A stretch of 64,000 nucleotides of DNA from Pseudocitrobacter sp913778145 (GTDB taxonomy: Bacteria > Pseudomonadota > Gammaproteobacteria > Enterobacterales > Enterobacteriaceae): positions 62,001 to 126,000 of the forward strand of contig JALNTX010000010.1 in NCBI GenBank assembly GCA_035726825.1, read 5' to 3'. The translations under genes were made by a program, and so were the position numbers. This document shows positions 60,928 through 64,000 of the stretch, one piece after another (within the stretch, counting starts at the first letter, position 1; each line of letters opens with the position of its first letter). Under the pieces are notes generated by a model. It was not told the origin of the DNA. It saw nothing but the letters and a program-made list of their open reading frames with translations, and searched no databases.

Positions 60928-62118
60928 ATGAAAATTAAAACTGGCGCTCGCATCCTCGCGCTGTCGGCTCTGACCACGATGATGTTTTCCGCCTCAGCCC
61001 TCGCGAAAATCGAAGAAGGAAAACTGGTTATCTGGATCAACGGCGATAAAGGCTATAACGGCCTCGCCGAGGTAGGTAAGAAATTCGAGAAAGACACCGG
61101 CATTAAAGTGACCGTTGAACACCCGGACAAGCTGGAAGAGAAGTTCCCGCAGGTTGCGGCAACCGGTGACGGCCCGGACATCATCTTCTGGGCGCATGAC
61201 CGTTTCGGCGGCTACGCGCAGTCTGGCCTGTTGGCTGAAATCAGCCCGGACAAAGCCTTCCAGGACAAACTCTATCCGTTCACCTGGGACGCCGTTCGCT
61301 ACAACGGCAAACTGATTGCTTACCCGATTGCGGTTGAAGCGCTCTCCCTGATTTACAACAAAGACCTCGTACCGAACCCGCCGAAAACCTGGGAAGAAAT
61401 TCCTGCGCTGGATAAAGAACTGAAGGCGAAAGGTAAGAGCGCGTTGATGTTCAACCTGCAAGAACCGTACTTCACCTGGCCGCTGATCGCCGCCGACGGT
61501 GGATATGCATTTAAGTTTGAAAACGGCAAATATGACGTGAAAGACGTTGGCGTGGACAACGCTGGCGCGAAAGCGGGGCTGACCTTCCTGGTTGACCTGA
61601 TTAAAAACAAACACATGAATGCGGATACCGATTACTCCATCGCAGAAGCGGCCTTTAACAAAGGCGACACCGCGATGACCATCAACGGCCCGTGGGCATG
61701 GTCCAACATCGATAAGAGCAAAGTGAACTACGGCGTAACGCTGCTGCCGACCTTCAAAGGCAAGCCGTCTAAACCGTTCGTTGGTGTCCTGAGCGCCGGT
61801 ATCAACGCCGCAAGCCCGAACAAAGAGCTGGCGAAAGAGTTCCTCGAAAACTACCTGCTGACCGATCAGGGTCTGGATGAAGTGAACAAGGACAAACCGC
61901 TGGGCGCCGTTGCGCTGAAATCCTTCCAGGATCAGCTGGCGAAAGATCCGCGCATTGCGGCCACCATGGATAACGCCCAGAAAGGCGAAATCATGCCGAA
62001 CATCCCGCAGATGTCCGCCTTCTGGTATGCCGTTCGCACCGCAGTCATTAACGCCGCAAGCGGTCGTCAGACTGTCGATGCCGCACTGAAAGACGCGCAG
62101 GGCCGTATCACTAAGTAA
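60928..62118 (+). CDS. malE: Maltose-binding periplasmic protein MalE
   Basis: A 396-residue precursor; the signal peptide KIKTGARILALSALTTMMFS ends ASALA and the mature protein begins KIEEGKLVIWINGDKGYNGL. It delivers maltodextrins to MalFGK2. Ligand-contact aromatic residues of MalE are in WAHDRFGGYAQSGLLAE and NLQEPYFTWPL. The ATG at 60928 lies after AAGGACGGGATAT. Same length as K-12. Confidence 0.98.
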   Translation: MKIKTGARILALSALTTMMFSASALAKIEEGKLVIWINGDKGYNGLAEVGKKFEKDTGIKVTVEHPDKLEEKFPQVAATGDGPDIIFWAHDRFGGYAQSGLLAEISPDKAFQDKLYPFTWDAVRYNGKLIAYPIAVEALSLIYNKDLVPNPPKTWEEIPALDKELKAKGKSALMFNLQEPYFTWPLIAADGGYAFKFENGKYDVKDVGVDNAGAKAGLTFLVDLIKNKHMNADTDYSIAEAAFNKGDTAMTINGPWAWSNIDKSKVNYGVTLLPTFKGKPSKPFVGVLSAGINAASPNKELAKEFLENYLLTDQGLDEVNKDKPLGAVALKSFQDQLAKDPRIAATMDNAQKGEIMPNIPQMSAFWYAVRTAVINAASGRQTVDAALKDAQGRITK

Positions 62119-62129
62119 TGCTGTCGATG

Positions 62130-62203
62130 TGCCTGATGGCGCTTCGCTTATCAGGCCTACGGAGGATTGTAGGCCGGATAAGGCATTTATGCCGCCATCC
62201 GGC
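62130..62203. repeat. REP pair between malE and malF
   Basis: TGCCTGATGGCGCTTCGC...ATCAGGCC and GTAGGCCGGATAAGGC...GCCATCCGGC. In K-12 the same spacer carries REP elements that stabilise malE mRNA, which explains high MalE relative to MalF. Confidence 0.9.
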
Positions 62204-62247
62204 GCATCTCCGGCCAGGAAGTTTCACCGTTGTAGAGGAAGATCCCC

Positions 62248-63792
62248 ATGGATGTCATTAAAAAGAAACATTGGTGGCAAAGCGACACGCTGAAATGGTC
62301 AGCGATCGGTCTGCTGGGCCTGCTGGTGGGTTACCTTGTAGTTTTAATGTACGCACAAGGGGAGTACCTGTTCGCCATCATGACGCTGATTTTAAGCTCT
62401 GCTGGCCTGTATATTTTCGCCAATCGTAAAACGTACGCCTGGCGCTATGTTTATCCGGGCATGGCCGGGATGGGGCTGTTTGTCCTGTTCCCGCTGATTT
62501 GCACCATCGCCATCGCTTTTACCAACTACAGCAGCACTAACCAGCTCACCTTTGAACGTGCTCAGCAGGTGTTGATGGACCGCTCCTATCAGGCGGGAAA
62601 ATCCTATAATTTCACGCTGATCCCGGCGGGAGACGACTGGCAGCTGGCGCTGACCGACGGTGAAAGCGGCAAAAATTATCTCTCCGACGCCTTTAAATTA
62701 GGCGGCGAGCAGAAAATTACGCTTAAAGAAACGGACGCCCTGCCGGAAGGCGAGCGTGCGGCGCTGCGCGTGATTACCCAAAATCGTCAGGCCCTTAACC
62801 AGTTGACCGCCGTTCTGCCAGACGAAAGCAAAGTCGTGATGAGTTCTCTGCGTCAGTTCTCCGGCACTCGCGCACTTTACACGCTGGGGGCTAACGACGA
62901 ACTGACCAACAACCAAACCGGTGTGAAGTATCTGCCGAACAACGACGCAGGCTTCTATCAGGCGATTGATGCAGCAGGTAACCTGACCGGCGAAAAACTC
63001 AGCCCAGGCTACACCGTCACCATCGGCTGGGATAACTTCACCCGCGTCTTTACCGATGAAGGGATTCAGAAACCGTTCTTCGCCATCTTTATCTGGACGA
63101 TTGTCTTCTCGGTACTGACCGTCATCCTGACCGTTGCCGTCGGCATGGTGCTGGCGTGCCTGGTACAATGGGAAGCCCTGAAAGGCAAAGCGATTTATCG
63201 CGTGCTGCTGATTCTGCCCTACGCCGTACCGTCGTTTATCTCGATTCTGATTTTCAAGGGGCTGTTTAACCAGAGCTTTGGTGAAATCAACATGATGCTG
63301 AGCGCGCTGTTCGGTATCAAACCGGCCTGGTTCAGCGATCCGACCACCGCGCGTTCGATGATTATTATCGTCAACACCTGGCTCGGTTACCCGTACATGA
63401 TGATCCTGTGCATGGGCTTGTTGAAAGCGATTCCGGACGACCTGTATGAAGCCTCGGCAATGGATGGCGCAGGCCCGTTCCAGAACTTCTTCAAGATTAC
63501 GCTGCCGCTGCTGATTAAGCCGCTGACGCCGCTGATGATTGCCAGCTTCGCCTTTAACTTTAACAACTTCGTTCTGATTCAGCTGTTGACCAACGGCGGC
63601 CCGGACCGACTCGGCACTACGACGCCTGCCGGCTATACCGACCTGTTGGTGAGCTACACCTACCGAATCGCCTTTGAAGGCGGCGGCGGGCAGGACTTCG
63701 GCCTCGCCGCGGCGATTGCCACGCTTATCTTCCTGTTGGTGGGTGCGCTGGCGATAGTGAACCTGAAAGCCACGCGTATGAAGTTTGATTAA
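62248..63792 (+). CDS. malF: Maltose transporter permease MalF
   Basis: A 514-residue inner-membrane permease with eight predicted helices and a large periplasmic P2 loop (about 95-275) that contacts MalE. The EAA loop EASAMDGAGPFQNFFKITLPLL (about 400-420) docks MalK. TNGGPDRLGTTTPAG follows in the P4/TM region. Length equals K-12 MalF. It is 129 bp after malE, with the REP pair between. Confidence 0.98.
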   Translation: MDVIKKKHWWQSDTLKWSAIGLLGLLVGYLVVLMYAQGEYLFAIMTLILSSAGLYIFANRKTYAWRYVYPGMAGMGLFVLFPLICTIAIAFTNYSSTNQLTFERAQQVLMDRSYQAGKSYNFTLIPAGDDWQLALTDGESGKNYLSDAFKLGGEQKITLKETDALPEGERAALRVITQNRQALNQLTAVLPDESKVVMSSLRQFSGTRALYTLGANDELTNNQTGVKYLPNNDAGFYQAIDAAGNLTGEKLSPGYTVTIGWDNFTRVFTDEGIQKPFFAIFIWTIVFSVLTVILTVAVGMVLACLVQWEALKGKAIYRVLLILPYAVPSFISILIFKGLFNQSFGEINMMLSALFGIKPAWFSDPTTARSMIIIVNTWLGYPYMMILCMGLLKAIPDDLYEASAMDGAGPFQNFFKITLPLLIKPLTPLMIASFAFNFNNFVLIQLLTNGGPDRLGTTTPAGYTDLLVSYTYRIAFEGGGGQDFGLAAAIATLIFLLVGALAIVNLKATRMKFD

Positions 63793-63806
63793 GGGAGATA
63801 ACGACA

Positions 63807-64000
63807 ATGGCTATGGTACAACCGAAATCTCAGAAACTGCGCTTGTTTACAACGCACCTGTTACTCCTGATCTTCATCGCGGCAATTATGTTCCCGCTGC
63901 TGATGGTTATCGCCATCTCACTGCGCGAGGGCAACTTCGCCACCGGGAGCCTGATCCCGGAAAAAATCTCCTGGGAGCACTGGCGGCTGGCGCTGGGCTT
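63807..64000 (+). CDS. malG: Maltose transporter permease MalG (5' part)
   Basis: The first 64 codons of MalG (K-12 length 296); the reading frame runs off the window end. It starts MAMVQPKSQKLRLFTTH, followed by a hydrophobic helix LLLLIFIAAIMFPLLMVIAIS, as in MalG. AAGGGAG lies 10 nt before the ATG, 14 bp after malF. Confidence 0.96.
   Translation, partial: MAMVQPKSQKLRLFTTHLLLLIFIAAIMFPLLMVIAISLREGNFATGSLIPEKISWEHWRLALG

Noticed and set aside
62698..63807. A 369-codon minus-strand frame inside malF
   Set aside because: Antisense shadow of malF with low-complexity Gln/Arg-rich sequence.

Overview
The window is chromosomal DNA from a member of the Enterobacteriaceae, close to Escherichia, Citrobacter, Enterobacter and Leclercia; I cannot fix the genus. 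Both coordinates and protein sequences follow the E. coli K-12 acs-soxRS-uvrA-dnaB-lexA-mal segment (about 92 min), read in the direction fdhF to malG. The DNA is moderately GC-rich, with REP/BIME repeats between many genes. No rRNA, tRNA, CRISPR, prophage or insertion sequence was seen. All comparisons with K-12 are from memory, not from a database search.

Layout. 1-9.2 kb: end of mdtP, the selenoprotein gene fdhF with its sigma-54 promoter, gltP, then acs-yjcH-actP for acetate uptake and activation; the nrf operon that separates acs from gltP in K-12 is missing. 9.2-18 kb: a complete yahBCDEFGIJ cluster (Tat-type amidohydrolase, carbamate kinase, FdrA/DUF1116/DUF2877 transcarbamylase-like trio, ankyrin protein, DUF1097 membrane protein, LysR regulator), in K-12 located elsewhere. 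18-21.2 kb: a divergent pair of an unrecognised TIM-barrel/glycosidase-like protein and a Gfo/Idh/MocA oxidoreductase. 21.2-21.7 kb: a hokC/mokC/sokC type I toxin-antitoxin locus. 21.7-25.5 kb: cidAB-like holin/antiholin genes with a LysR regulator, and the yjcE antiporter. 25.7-30.9 kb: a LacI-family regulator divergent from an ascorbate-type PTS (EIIA, EIIB, EIIC) and a split transketolase, with two perfect palindromic operators and a CRP site between them.

31-44 kb returns to the core: ghxP, a glutathione S-transferase, the sRNA gene sraL, soxR/soxS, yjcB, ssb/uvrA with a LexA box, yjbR, aphA, tyrB, alr, dnaB. 44-50 kb: an AT-rich orphan gene, qorA, pspG with a sigma-54 promoter, dusA, a TraF-like outer-membrane beta-barrel gene, zur, yjbJ. 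50-64 kb: dinF-lexA with two LexA boxes, dgkA, plsB, ubiCA, and the divergent maltose operons malK-lamB-malM and malEFG (malG cut by the window end).

The best candidate for an undescribed system is the yah cluster: its genes match the components of an ATP-yielding catabolic route (ring or amide hydrolysis, transcarbamylation to carbamoyl phosphate, then carbamate kinase), but its substrate is unknown. The PTS-transketolase operon and the oxidoreductase/glycosidase-like pair are two further uncharacterised carbohydrate modules. Almost all accessory modules lie in one 23-kb block between actP and ghxP, which suggests a hotspot for gain and loss.
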